The notes beneath the pieces were generated by a model that worked only from the letters and a program-made list of their open reading frames with translations, did not search any database and had not been told where the DNA came from. Positions 1 through 11,420 of a stretch of 64,000 nt of DNA are shown piece by piece. Source of the stretch: Neodiprion pinetum (taxonomy: Eukaryota; Arthropoda; Insecta; Hymenoptera; Diprionidae); the NCBI RefSeq assembly GCF_021155775.2, contig NC_060232.1, forward strand, positions 18,979,922 through 19,043,921, written 5' to 3'. Position 1 is the stretch's first letter, and each line of letters begins with the position of its first letter. A program made the position numbers and the translations under genes.

Positions 1-333
1 TAGCGTAATACAGTCAGTCAGCCATGTAGATAGAGAGAGAGCGCATCTCGCTATGGCTTATACATACATACTGTAATCCTCATGTATCTTAAGAATCTTT
101 CACAGTTATCAATAAATAATTTAATTATTGTTATCGTTATATATAATAAACCTCACGAATATATTTATTTCAATGATCCAACCTCAATATTTAACAATGG
201 CGGAACTGATTGTGGAATGAGACAAATATTGCATACGTACCATTGAATTTAAAGTCTCAGAGCTTCGTCGCTCGAACGGCCAGAATATCGTTCACCGATA
301 AGCTCTCGATCGAGGCATTCAAGGCATTCTTCG
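1..333. other. AT-rich 5' flank, probably DIRS leader
   Basis: No gene is visible. The stretch is AT-rich up to about base 240 and then passes into the 5' leader of the DIRS-like ORF that opens at 334. I could not find a terminal repeat that fixes the start of the element, so the outer boundary remains unknown. Confidence 0.4.
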
Positions 334-1461
334 ATGAGAAGATATCGTTCGCCTAAAAGATCTAGATCAAGGTATTCGAAGTATCGGTCGCTGCGAAGAT
401 CTCGTTCTTCGAGAAGATCTTTTTCGAGGTTTTCGAGTTATCGCTCGCCGACGAGATCGCGGTCGCGACTGTCAAGACGCCGTTTATTGAGTAGATCGTC
501 GAGCAGTTCAAGCCGGGGTTCGTCGAAAGAATCCTTGTCTAACCGACGGCCGATTATTGATCAAAGAATCGACAATAAGGTTCTGCCTCAATATAACGAT
601 GACGCCTCTGCGGCCATTAACGATAATGGAACCGTTAGTAACGTAACTTTGCAAGTTACCAGGAGTACAGAAGTATCGCCTCCGATTGTTCCTCCTGCGG
701 TCATTACGCCTGATCATGAGGTCGAGCTTGAACCTGATGTCTTGGTAGTCATAGGCACACGGCTCGAAACGGTCAAAAAATTTGCCCCTGCCATTCATAA
801 GGATATAGCACTGCGGTGGGCAGAAATTTTCAGGAGCGAACTTCCAACTGAGGAAGTCAAGAATCTTTCACAGAAACATCCGGCTCCGGAAAATTGCGCT
901 TTTATTTCCGTCCCGAAATTAGATGCAGAAATCATCGCTGCCGTACAGGAATCAGCGATAAAACGAGACAAGCGCATTGTCGAAAAACAAGAGCGCATAG
1001 CAGCCTGTCTAGGGGCTTTGGGAAAAGCATTTCGGGCGTCCTGAAGATGGAAGGAACTCAAAAAATCGAATTACTCGAAAATCTGAGCGATATGGGTAGA
1101 CTTCTAGCTTCAGTCCACCGAGAAGAGTCGTTGGCTCGAAAGAGTTTGGTTTTTGGCGAATCTCAACGCATCTTTGAAGCAAACGTTATGGAACACGACG
1201 ATCGATGAATGGCTGTTTGGCGGAGATTTGGAAAATATAATTAAAACAGCAAAAAATCTCGAACGAGCTTCAAAGGATCTCAAGCCACTGAGCAAACAGC
1301 CTCAACAACGATATACAAAAAACTTGAGAGGCCCAGCCCGTCAGTCGTCATTCAGGAATCGGCCAACGGCGTCGGGCAGGAATCTAGGAATATTGTCGAA
1401 CACTTCGGGGCCAAAGAAACAGTCATTTCACAGGGAGAATCATCGCTACAAGAGATGTTAA
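334..1461 (+). pseudogene. DIRS ORF1, gag-like protein with RS-rich N-terminus
   Basis: The first 236 codons (334-1044) begin with about 60 residues dominated by Arg and Ser, like an SR domain, which may serve RNA binding or nuclear localisation. An acidic segment follows, then a helical segment ending KRDKRIVEKQERIAACLGALGKAF, which I associate with insect DIRS first ORFs from general knowledge. The protein continues in other frames at 894-1208 and 1153-1461, where a basic tail rich in Pro, Arg and Asn appears. At least two frameshifts are therefore needed to read it through. No zinc knuckle is seen. Assignment to gag rests mainly on position upstream of the DIRS RT. Confidence 0.6.
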
Positions 1462-1626
1462 TAAACTTACCGATAAATGTAGGTAAACCAGCCGTTGGGC
1501 TGAGATTTTTCGATAACGCTTGGTCAAAAGTAACCTACGATTCTGTTGTACGGAAGTGGGTTAAAGGATATGAGATCCCTTTTATATCAAAACCGTGGCA
1601 GAAAAGTTTTTCGAACGAGACAGTGT

Positions 1627-1746
1627 AGTCGAGGAACTTTAGACATTTAGTTCGGGCTCCGGGAAACTTCCACCGATATTCATAATTTTTTTTTTAATCG
1701 CTTCGAAATCGACTTTGAAACAAAGTTTACCACCTGAAAACACTTG
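1627..1746. repeat. Left terminal inverted repeat of the PIN/CXC element
   Basis: This repeat of about 120 bp matches the reverse complement of 6777-6905 with scattered differences. Shared blocks include CTCCGGGAAA, CTTCGAAATCGA and ACAAAGTTTACCACCTGA. The outermost 13 bp AGTCGAGGAACTT are identical in both arms. The arm contains a long T run. Confidence 0.9.
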
Positions 1747-1934
1747 ATTTTTTTTTTGAAAAATTTTGTTTCGAAATTTTTTTATTGCATTATTATTTTT
1801 TTTTTTTAACAGTAAATTCACGTAATTAGTGTTTTTGAGGAAACTAGATGCAATATTGCTGAGGAAAATGAAGAATAGGCAGTAACTTATACTATCCTTT
1901 CAGTTTATCATCAAAAGTCTTTTTATTTTGAAAC

Positions 1935-4900
1935 TTATGAGTTGATATTGTCAATATCGTTTTCGTTTGAGTCGTCGGCTCTAATGACCGGCACTGCATT
2001 CATGCAGCTCGATCCGTTGCATACACCACACACTACGGTGCAGTGTAATCCACTCTTTCTACAACCACATGCTAGCCCACATCCTTTCTGGTAGTTGCAG
2101 AAAATAGTTTTCAGGATGTTTTCTGGAGCCGGTTGCTGCTGCATAATCACAGGTTTCAGAAATTGACTATGATAACTCCAACCCCACTCCGTTGGAGATA
2201 TTTTATTCCCAATCCAAAGTTGTACGTGAGATAAACCCTCTTAAGATGCTCGGCTGATGCGTCTTCGGTCGGGGGCAAAGCGTGCAACTGCGTCGCTCTG
2301 GTATTTTTAGCTGTCGCCTTGATGAAACTCTCGTACCTAGGTTAAAACGAAAAAAAGGTCATCAGGATCACAATATCATTACTTTTCAAAGTCAATACCA
2401 ATATTAATACACATCTGAATTCGTTCAGCGATTTTTTTGATTTCGGGGCTCCATACAATGCGAGAATGCATGTAATCCCCGCATCAAGGAGATTTGTGAC
2501 GTCCGCATTCTCCGCTTTGAATACCACAGCTAGGGCATGAAGATCCGCTCTTCTCTCAAAGGCTTTGGCGAAATTATTTTTGCCTTTATTATAAAAATCT
2601 GACGTAGTATCGCATCCTGTTAGTGCGTGTATAAATAGTAAGTGTTCTTGGCAGTTAGATAATTTGTTTTTCAAGCCCTTAGAAGAGAACACTTTTTCCT
2701 CTATTTTTCCCTTGGCTGGTTTCAAATAATAAATTTCCTTATTATCAGGCGTGAGCGCAGTCAGAATAATTAAAACATCGATGTCTTCAGCTACAACAAC
2801 AACATTTTCTTCAACAATATCAATAGCTGCAGTAACGATTAATGTATCTACATCACTTTCAGCTTGGTGAGACAAGATGTTATCTGCCGTCAGGAACTCC
2901 CTTAACGTTGAAATGAGGCGTGATTTATTATAGCTGTTGGCTAAAAACTTCTCTTGTGCGATTTTCAAGGACATATCCTTATCAAAAGTACAATCCACTG
3001 AAGTATTTTTCAGGAAACGGCGATTTTTTTCTATAGATTTCGTTTCATCTTCATTATAGCCATCAAAAACGACGATGACATTGTTCCCGTAATTATTTTT
3101 CAATTATCTCACGTAAGCTTCGCAGATACTCCCAAACTTTTCCTCCGGTTGCCATTGAACACGGTGTAGAAGCATTCCTCGATCAACAATAAAAACGGGT
3201 TGTTCGATATTTTTAATATTCATTGGTATTGACGGGAACAGATCAAAAAATGTTGATTTTTTAGTTTTTCGCATTCCTGCCTCATCAAAAAGAGATAGCG
3301 GATAAGGAGCCAGCTCAAACTGCAGAGAATTTGTTAACTCTTCGTCAAATTTTTTCAAGACACAGATCCGTTGGAACAGCAGTAAAGGATCAATTGGGAC
3401 AATGTCGTCATGGATTTTCATTTTGCTGTGTACAGCCAAGAGAGGAACGACTTTATCTTGTCTGGATAATTTGACTTCCTTAAAATTTGCTTTGTCTATT
3501 TTTTTCATCGCCTTGACACCCACCTCAAAGGCGTCACAGCAATTTATTGTCTAATCCCCTACTACTCCCGTTGCGATGGACATTATAGGACCAGTTCCCG
3601 AAAAAGGATTGTGTTGGCTCAGAAATTTTTTTAATATCCGAGCGGTCTCTTTTTATACGAGCATCGGTGGCGTTAGTATGCTGAAGACTTTTGTCGAAAG
3701 ATAGATTGCAAAAGTTTTCAATAGTGTCGAGTATATCCTTGCAGTAGATGGTTCCTTCTACCCACTGATGAACAACGCTTTCCGTAGTACCACGTCGAAA
3801 AGGACCACCCTCCGAATTCATTGCTCTCATCAAAGTTTGTTCGATAGTTTGATGAGAAGTAATACCCGCGAAATATTTATTCGAACGTCAAGCTGTGAAA
3901 TAACCTTCTTGTGTAAATTTTCTATATTCTTCTCGATCCATTTTCTCATTCAGCTCCTTCATATCTTGTATATATAATTGTGTAGATTTGGCATACGGAA
4001 GATGATCTGCAGCGTGAAAATAGGGAATCATCAGTTCGGTGGTACTGAGATGTAAGTCCCAATTACCCTTTCGTTCAGCGGCAATATTGTCCTTCAGTAT
4101 GGATACGATCCGAAAATAGGTAATCCACAGCTTACACGTTTTGCTCTTCTTTTCAAGTTCTTTCAACTTGTCTTCAAACAAACGAGCAATTTTTGGAAAA
4201 CTCCATTGTTCTGTATTTCGTTGAGGTTGAACACGTCAAATATATTTGAAAATTGTTCGTCTTTGGATAATTCGGAAAATTCGTCATTACTTCCCATTAA
4301 ATCGGAGAATATCAGTCGGGAGAGAGCAAGTTGAAACAACGTATGAGCTCTTACTGCTCGTGCATAAGCCTTTCCTGATAGAATGTGCTTCAAAGTATTT
4401 TCTGCATAAATGGTTCCAGGACCTTCTTCGAGGCTACTACTTCCCATAACGAAGCCGATACACCCCAAGAATGATATTAGTCTTTGGAACCCCCCTAATC
4501 TAATGACGACCAACAATTGGCCTGTCAATGACGAAGCCGCAACTATGTCACGAGACTTGACATAAAGGGGTTGATCAAACGTAAGAATATAAGTTCTCAG
4601 TCCCAAAGCTTCTGCTTCGCTAATGGAATGCTTTATCGCAGTGTATAGTGTACTGTAATCGCTCGGAGTTCCATTGACAAACGGTAAGAAATTTATCCTA
4701 GAAGTATCAAATTTTCCACCCTTCGTCAGCATATCCATAAACCCATTCCAACCAAGGTGGCCGTCGCAATTCTTACATTATAAGTACATCCAAAAAATAT
4801 TCAACTTCGTTGTTAGTGTTAGTTGGAGTTGAAGTTCTTCTTGTGGGATTGCGACACAAATCTTTTTTAATCCTTCACCTGCTGAGGCAGTATAACTTTC

Positions 4901-6393
4901 AATCGGAATGTAACCTTTCTGAATAACTTCGGACTCAGATGGAATCTCTTCGAATCGTTCGAGTGGTTCTCTAGGCTCTAGTCCGTCTCCTGGAGTAATA
5001 ATGAAAATGGAATTGATCCCAAATTGTGGAAGGTACCTTTTCCATCGATGGTATCTATGCACATTTAAATCAGAATTGTCGTGCACGAATTGCACAAAAG
5101 TCCCGGGTTTTATCTGAGAAGGCACCTGGAATACAGCGGAAGTTTCGTATAATCTTGCTTCTTTGTATGCACTACAAAAGCCGAGAGCGTGGCATATTTC
5201 TATAATTTTTTTAGAACCGAATTTTCGATGAAGCGTAACAGACAACGCAACTTGCAGGGGCGATAAAAAAGTCCGTGGCCTAACTGCAGCCATAATGGCA
5301 TAAGCGATAGAGGTGCACTTCTTTTCATTGAAAGCAATACTTGCATCTCCTTTCTTATCCTTCAAAATAATTTCCCGGAGAAGATACATCAATGCGCTTG
5401 GTATTGATTCGTTGATGTTGTCGAACATTTGATCGCTCGGTGGGTAATTCTCCCGTGAACATACTTTGGTTCTGATGCTTCTTCGGAGAATCTCGCCAGC
5501 AGCTAGTAAAATGCGAAATTCCTCTTCCTCATAATTTTTAAAGCGTTCATTATACCAATCGTCCGTCGAGATTTGATCATGTTCATTAGCAAAACAGATA
5601 ATTGATTTACCCCCGGCTTTCGTAGTTATGATTATATCATCTTCGTATTTCGACAATAGCCTTTTTTTAATGGTTTTTTCATCAGGAACATGCGAGCCTG
5701 TGATTATTTCTTTCAACTGTTGTAGACTGAATTGAGAATCATCGTTGTCTTCAATAAACTTGAATATCTCGTCCATTGCATCATCTACTACGACAATGGC
5801 TTGTCTGGGGGTTTTATCTTCCGATTGCATATGCAACACATTCAAACAATCTGCATGATATCGAGCGTCAACTGCCGTCAAGTCAATTACACTTGAAATT
5901 CTCGTAAGAATTGTTCGAGCTTGATCATCTCTTCGTTTCTTCACTAGATTGAGAACTGTTTCTTTGAACTGATACTCACTTACTAATCTGATTTTCCTCC
6001 GGGATGCTTTGGGTAATTTTACATTTTTGACCAGATCTGCTTCTTCATTGCATAGAAAGCAGTTACTCTTCCACTCGAATCCCGCGAAAACACTTTTCCT
6101 TAGTTTTTTTTTTTCGGTGGGCTATAATTTTGAGATGTTGATTCCTCGGATTTTTTTTTATTATTAAAAATATTGATATACTTCCTATTTACGTATTTTT
6201 GTCGACACTTTGAGCGAACATGAAGAGATGCAACGCTATTCAAGAACTTTAATTTTACATCGGATCGCTCGGTTGCGGCATGTCGTAAGTTAAGCATTAT
6301 TCTCTCCACTTTTATGAGATCTCCCGTAGTTTCGTAAATGAAAAATTTCTCGCCGTCATCAGAATTTACAGAGTCTTGATTGGGCTCACTCAT
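1935..6393 (-). pseudogene. Large protein with zinc-finger, PIN-like nuclease and CXC segments
   Basis: Pieces in order on the minus strand: 6393-6100 (start MSEPNQDSVNSDDGEKF), a Cys pair CFLCN near 6055, 5944-4778, 4738-4163 (FDQPLYVKSRDI, GKAYARAVRAHTLFQ), 4181-3888, 3833-3534, 3523-3104, 3103-2342 and 2150-1935. The 3103-2342 piece has acidic strands VDTLIVTAA and VVAEDIDVLIIL and then HALTGCDTTSDF, resembling a PIN/FEN-type nuclease core. The last piece is a Cys-rich CXC domain (KGCGLACGCRKSGLHC). In-frame stops at 3104-3106 and 3888-3890 and several frame changes mean this copy is broken. Some frame changes, such as the one near 2342-2420, may be introns. Related proteins are common in invertebrate genomes and usually uncharacterised. 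Its role as the element's transposition protein is inferred from position only. Confidence 0.7.
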
Positions 6394-6776
6394 CTTTAAG
6401 CGTTTATATTCAATACAAAATTTAGTTACACGGACAAAATGTACTCACTACAGTGTATTTTCTATTATTCAACACATTATTTTTACTACTTTCTAATACT
6501 CTTATACAAGTAGCCTGGATGGCTCTCGGAATGCGACTGGCTCCGTCGGGTAGCCGAGAACAGCTGCCGCGCACGACCCTCTCCCCCTAAAAACGCTCCC
6601 AGGGTCGTATACCTGGGTGGAAATGTAATTTAAATTCTCCGAAGTATTGACCTATAGTAGAGGGCCTATACTTGTTTTTAAAATAAATTCACCATGACAC
6701 GCTTATCTGAATACCTCAAATACACTTTTAATGCGAATTAACGATTAATCGGTTGTTTACATAAATTAAAAAAAAG

Positions 6777-6905
6777 CAAGTGATCTCAGGTGGTAAACTT
6801 TGTTTCAAATTCGATTTCGAAGGGATTAAAAAAAAATCATGAAAATCGGTGGAACTTTCCCGGAGTTCGAGCTTTAGGCGTTTTTTCTTCTGAAGTTCCT
6901 CGACT
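6777..6905. repeat. Right terminal inverted repeat of the PIN/CXC element
   Basis: This is the reverse-complement partner of 1627-1746, slightly longer because of small insertions near its outer third. It ends AAGTTCCTCGACT directly before the second copy of AGTGT. Confidence 0.9.
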
Positions 6906-7779
6906 AGTGTGGTCTAGTCAAAAGCAGACGTTAATCAAAGGACAAATTGATAAGCTGTTTTCTAAATGAGCGATCGAGATTTGCTCACCCTTGGTAGATC
7001 AATTTTTATCGAAAATTTTTTTGGTCCCTAAACCAGATGGGACGTCTAGATTGATACTTAAACTCAAAAAACTTAACGAATTTATCGAGGTGGAGCATTT
7101 TAAGATCGAAGATTGGAAAGTAGCAAGACGATTCATTGGTTCCGATGATTTTATGGCCACTCTGGACCTAAAAAATGCATGCTATCTAGTTCCTATAGCG
7201 AAGAGCAATAGGGAATATTTACGGTTTTTGTATAAGGGTGAAATCTACGAATTCACTTGTTTACCTTTCGACTTAAACGTGGCTCCGTACGTTTTTACAA
7301 AAATTTTGAAATCGGTCGCGGCGTCCTTGAGAAAACGGGGGTTTCGTTCTGTGTTCTATCTAAATGACATGTTCATTATCGGAAGCTCTTATGAGGAATG
7401 CGTAGGAATGTTCAAAGAACGCGAGCAATCTTAGAACAGCTGAGATTTGTCATAAATGAACAAAAAAGTTCTAACGTCCCAACTCAGCGCTGCAAATTTC
7501 TAGGTTTGGTTTTTGATTCGAGAAAGATGATGATTGAATTGCCAGAGGACAAAGTTCAACGTACTGTCAAGCTTTTGAATCAATTCAGTAAGTTCGCAAG
7601 TTGCGCAATAAGAGAATTTGCAGTTTTCGCTGGTACTCTAGTTTATCGTTGTTAGGCTTTAAAATACGGGATGATCTATGTACGTAGTTTCAAGAAAGAA
7701 TGAACTCGTACGTTAGAAGCCAGCAACGACAATTTTGACGCAACGATGAGTCTTCTAGGTAAATTTGAGGAATAATTTA

Positions 7780-8366
7780 GGTGGTGGAAAACGCATATCC
7801 TCTCCGCTAGCGTGCAGATAAACGAACCGGTTTGTCATCTTGAAATCTTTATGGATGCGTCGCGCTCAGGCTGGGGGGTTTTTTGTGAAGGATGCCGTAG
7901 TAATGGCTTCTGGAATGTCAAAGATCTCGAATTACACATTAACTAGAATTCTAGAATTAATAGCGGTATTCTTCGGTCTAAAATGTTTCGCAAAGGATAA
8001 ACAGCGCTGTAATATTTTTGATAATACAACGGCAATATCCTACATTAATCGAATGAGAGACAGTCGTGCCGAGACACTGAGCTTACTAGCCAGAGAAATC
8101 TGGCAGTGGTGCAGAGAGACATTTGGATCTCAGCGGCATACATTCATTCTAGCGAAAACATCGAGGCTGATCGTGAGCCCAGGCGACTACAGCCTGCAAC
8201 GGAATTCGAGCTCTCCGATGGCGCGTTCGGAAAAATTATTCAGATGTTTGGTTCTCCGCAGATTCATTTATTTGCTTCCAGAGCAAATAAGAAACGTAAA
8301 CGTTACGTGTCGTGGCAACGCGACCCTGAATCATTTGCTATAGACGCCTTTACCTTTGAATGGTAG
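7780..8366 (+). pseudogene. DIRS RNase H region
   Basis: Just after the RT one frame reads IFMDASRSGWGVF around 7848-7890, matching the first acidic strand of retroelement RNase H. The next frame carries LELIAVFFGLKCFAKDKQ and NIFDNTTAISYINRM, corresponding to the later helix and the second Asp. Two frames overlap to 8366, so at least one frameshift has occurred. It belongs with the preceding RT as part of one DIRS pol polyprotein. Confidence 0.75.
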
Positions 8367-8599
8367 AAATGGTTTTTTTATGCATTTCCTCCGTTCTCGA
8401 TTATCTTAAGAGTATGAAAAATCGAACGCGAAGGTTCGAGTGGCATAGTTGTCGTTCCCTACTGGGAGGCACAGCCGTGGTTTCCGTTATTTTTGTCTCT
8501 AATCGATACGGAAACTATCATTTTCCGTCCAAATATCAACTGGATATGCTCTTCCAGCAGGGAACCACATGTCATGTGACATCAACTTACCCTGATTGC

Positions 8600-9566
8600 C
8601 GCGAAGTTATCAGGGAGGCCTACGCGCAGAGAAAAGTTCCGGTGGAATCGCTGGATTTCTTGATCGCCTCTCTATCAGAGGCTACGCTTCGTCAGTACGA
8701 CAGTGGCCTCAAAAAGTGGTGGAACTTCTGCATTCGCAAAAATGTTGACTCATTCGCTGATTCGACAAATGACGTTTTAACGTTTTTCACTCAAGAGTTC
8801 AAGCGTAAAGCCTCTTATAGTTCGCTTAACTGTTACCGATCTGCGGTATCACTGATATTAGGACCAGAGTTTGGACAGGACGAAGAAATTAATCGATTCT
8901 TTAAGGGAGTTTATAAATTGAGACCAGTAACACCGAAATACGACTTGATATGGGACCTGAAGACCGTTTTAAACTACTTGTCTCACTGGTATCCAAATGA
9001 TGAAATTACTTTGGAACGTCTCTCCAAGACGTTGGTCACGTTGCTAGCCTTAGCTACTGGGCATCGCATGCAAACGCTATCCTTGATAGATATTCGGGAC
9101 GTTTATCAAGTAACCGAGCTTATGTTAGAGATTAAGATCTCTGATAACAACAGCCTACTACTACTAAAAACAGCCAAATTTTCGGTTACCCGTTTTGACC
9201 CAGGATAAATCTATCTGTGCATCAACAGCTTTATTGTCCTATAGAGAAAGAACCAGACCGATTCGTGGGTCAACTGTCAAGTTGTTGATTTCTTTTAAAA
9301 AACCATAAAAAGCAGTCTCGGCACAAATTCTTAGCCGATGGATTGAGTCCGTAATGTCTGAGAGTGGGATCAATTTCGATACATTTTCGACTTACAGCAC
9401 GCGTCACGCGGCAACATCGGCGGCTAAACGACATGGCCTAAATATCGATATTATAAGAAAAACAGCTGGATTGACTAAGGACTCTGAAGCCTTCGCGCGT
9501 TTTTATGATCGGAATATAGTCGCGGAAACCGCTCAATTTGCGGAAGCAGTTTTCGATATCGCCTGA
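8600..9566 (+). pseudogene. DIRS tyrosine recombinase
   Basis: The N-terminal SAM-like domain is readable (LSEATLRQYDSGLKKWWNFC). The catalytic part follows with the first Arg in ATGHRMQTL. A frameshift after about 9205 puts the C-terminal part in another frame (9354-9566), where YSTRHAATS holds the second Arg and FARFYDRNI holds the nucleophilic Tyr. The usual Trp/His before the tyrosine helix is Leu here (TAGLTKDSEAF). This enzyme inserts the circular DIRS cDNA without a DDE integrase, which fits the lack of any obvious target duplication. The copy is inactive. Confidence 0.85.
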
Positions 9567-9741
9567 CTTAAGTATAGGTCATTACAATAGGCCGTTACGT
9601 ATATTACTGATTAAACGTTGCTACTTGGTTAGCTTATTTCTTTCCCGTTTATTACAATTATTGTATTTTCGACATTTTAATAAAGTTCACAAAGATTGTC
9701 AGGAAACTTGTACCGCACCCTAATTTTAAACAACTTCAACT

Positions 9742-9843
9742 CTGATCTCAAAAAAGAGGCGCGAAATACAATTAATGATTAAACGAACTTACCTAAGTGA
9801 AGTTCAATCATGATTATATGAGCGCCTCTTCCGAAGAGATCAG
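9742..9843. repeat. 102 bp imperfect inverted repeat at the DIRS 3' end
   Basis: CTGATCTC at 9742 pairs with GAGATCAG at 9836-9843, AAGAGGCGC pairs with GCGCCTCTT, and the inner part AATTAATGATT...GAACTT pairs with AAGTTCAATCATGATT. The loop is about 10 bases. DIRS elements carry inverted terminal sequences and internal complementary regions used in circularisation, so this may be the 3' terminal structure. The role is inferred. Confidence 0.7.
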
Positions 9844-10052
9844 TCCCTCCCTCCTTTTCTATCCTGGAAAAGATACCCTATTTGCAATTACGGCAACATA
9901 GTCCAGTCAAATTAGCTGTTCAAGAGCCCAAAATGAAGATTTTCGCTTACCCGAAATGTAGCTGCGGATTCCGGCAGAAACAAGTGTCCAGATTATCCCC
10001 TAAAGTTTGCGCCGAATTCTGTCCGTGCGTTTAGCAACAATTAGCGGTTGAA

Positions 10053-11420
10053 CCCACACAGCAAAATTGATCCCGGGAGCATCCTGATACAGTCCTATTC
10101 GTGTCTTGCCAAGATAAGACGTCTTATAGGTATATATGGGATATACTAGCAAGACCTTGTTCTACCCGAGATTTATATAGGACAGCTTGAGGATGTCCAG
10201 TCGTGACCGTGATTAGACGATCACAGCGCACTCTCTTATAGATGTCTGCGGGAGGTACTAGTGAGACACTGTTCTACCCGAGATTAATATAGGATGGCTT
10301 GAGGATGTCCTGTCGTAACTGTAAGTAGACGATCGCAGCGCGCTCTCTTATAGATGTCTGTAGGAGGTACTAATAAGACACTGTTCGACCCGGGATTGAT
10401 ATCGGATGGCTTAAGGACATCCTGTCGTAACCGTAAGTAAACGATTGCAGCGCACTCTCTTATGGATGTCTCTGGAGGTATTAGTAAGACATTGTTCGAC
10501 CTGCGATTGATATAGGATGGATTGAGGATATCCTCTTGTAACAGTTAGTAGACGATCACAGCGCGCTCTTCCATAAATGTCTGTAGGAGGTACTAATCAG
10601 GCATTGTTCTACCCGAGATTGATATAAGATGGCTTAAGGGGGGATTTGCTTTTTTTTTGACAAAAAAATCAATTTTTCAGCGACCAATGATTTTTATCCT
10701 TCAAGATGTTAAGAATATGTGTGCCAAATTTTAAGTCGAAACTCGTAAAACTGGCCAAGTTATAAGCGATTTTATCATCAATCAATATATCCCCGTAAAC
10801 CGTACTCGTAACTTTGAACGTGTTTTTCTCGACACAGCTTTTTCACAACTGGTGTGTATGATATCTACAAAACTATTTAATCGATCGCCTTCAAATTTGA
10901 ACAGCATATCAAATGAACATCCTTCTATCGTTTGATGAACCGAAAAAGCAATAGTTTGAAAAGTTTTTTTTCATAGCAAAAAATCGGTAATTTTTTTCAG
11001 CAAAATCGATATATTGAGTTCAAAACATCGCCGTATCCTCAATTTTTTTTTTTTTTCGATTCATCAAACGATAGCTACATGTGTATGGAGTGAAATGGTA
11101 TTTGATTTTTTCGTTTCGGATCGTTGAGAAGAGAGAAATCATGCACACCAGTGACCGCGGCGTTTTGCGCGGTGTCGTGAACGAGGGGGGGGCAGGAGGC
11201 GAATTCTCGAGAGGATACAATTGAACTTTTTTTTGTGCATACATGGAATAACAATAAAACTGCATGCCAAATTTTAAATTGATTCACTGCATAGTTTCTT
11301 CACTAGAAAATTCGAAAAAAGCGGTAAATTTTGCGAAAAAAAGCGAATCCCCCCTTAAAGATATTCTGTCGTAACCATGAGTAGACGATCGAAGTGTGCT
11401 CTCCATGGGACGTCCCAAAA
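10053..11420. repeat. Tandem array, about 112 bp period, interrupted by a MITE
   Basis: The left edge is CCCACACAGCAAAA at 10053-10066. From about 10120 the unit GATGTCTG(T)AGGAGGTACTA...GTTC(T/G)ACCCGAGATT...GGATGTCCTGTCGTAAC...AGACGATC recurs. Its GATGTCT marker sits near 10241, 10353, 10465 and 10576, a period of about 112 bp. Copies differ by many substitutions. After the MITE at 10638-11354 the unit resumes (ATTCTGTCGTAACC, AGTAGACGATCG) and ends about 11420 at CCATGGGACGTCCC. Nothing between 9844 and 10052 suggests a gene. Confidence 0.85.
10638..11354. mobile_element. 717 bp MITE, TTAA target, Kolobok-related
   Basis: Both flanks are TTAA (10634-10637 and 11355-11358). The termini are GGGGGGATTTGCTTTTTTT and the reverse complement of AAAAAAAGCGAATCCCCCC, an inverted repeat with one mismatch. 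No transposase is encoded. Inside, 10811-10845 closely matches 44668-44703 within the Kolobok element further right (ACTTTGAACG...GTTTTTCTCGA.ACAGC), which suggests a non-autonomous relative. It sits inside a unit of the tandem array at a TTAA. Confidence 0.85.

Larger units (their letters stand above)
1627..6905 (-). mobile_element. TIR element with PIN-like and CXC gene, inserted in the DIRS RT
   Basis: The element is bounded by inverted repeats of about 120 bp that begin AGTCGAGGAACTT on both sides. It is flanked by AGTGT at 1622-1626 and again at 6906-6910, a perfect 5 bp duplication. Deleting the element plus one AGTGT rejoins the DIRS RT frame exactly (codons ACA-GTG-TGG), which proves the boundaries. 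Its single gene runs on the minus strand (1935-6393). About 380 bp between 6394 and the right TIR hold the presumed promoter and 5' UTR. I do not recognise a named transposon superfamily with this gene and a 5 bp duplication. Confidence 0.85.
1459..7655 (+). pseudogene. DIRS reverse transcriptase, split by a 5.3 kb insertion
   Basis: The N-terminal part is at 1459-1626 (ends ...WQKSFSNETV) and the frame resumes after 6906 with QKQTLIKGQIDKLFSK, a TGA at 6967-6969, then AIEICSPLVDQFLSKIFLVPKPDGTSR. The last motif is the fingers region typical of DIRS RT. The palm motif A is MATLDLKNACY. The catalytic box reads FYLNDMF where active enzymes have Y/L-DD, so one catalytic Asp is now Asn. A frameshift near 7430 moves the thumb region into the next frame (7398-7655, containing CKFLGLVFDS). 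The enzyme is dead. Identification is firm; the exact ends of the coding region are not. Confidence 0.85.
240..9843 (+). mobile_element. DIRS-like tyrosine-recombinase retrotransposon, decayed and interrupted
   Basis: The order on the plus strand is a gag-like ORF with an Arg/Ser-rich N-terminus, a reverse transcriptase, an RNase H and a tyrosine recombinase in place of a DDE integrase. That order and enzyme set define DIRS elements. The reading frames carry several frameshifts and stops (for example the TGA at 6967-6969), so this copy is dead. A foreign element at 1627-6905 splits the pol region. Removing it with one copy of the 5 bp duplication restores an unbroken frame across the junction. 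The 3' side ends near a long imperfect inverted repeat at 9742-9843. The 5' boundary is a guess. Confidence 0.85.

Noticed and set aside
508..798. Open minus-strand frame opposite the DIRS ORF1 (Arg-rich)
   Set aside because: It is the complement of the RS-rich coding region and has no domain; a shadow frame.
10120..10637. Regular repeats considered as a CRISPR array
   Set aside because: The whole 112 bp unit is repeated and diverged, with no alternation of constant repeats and unique spacers, and the surroundings are eukaryotic.
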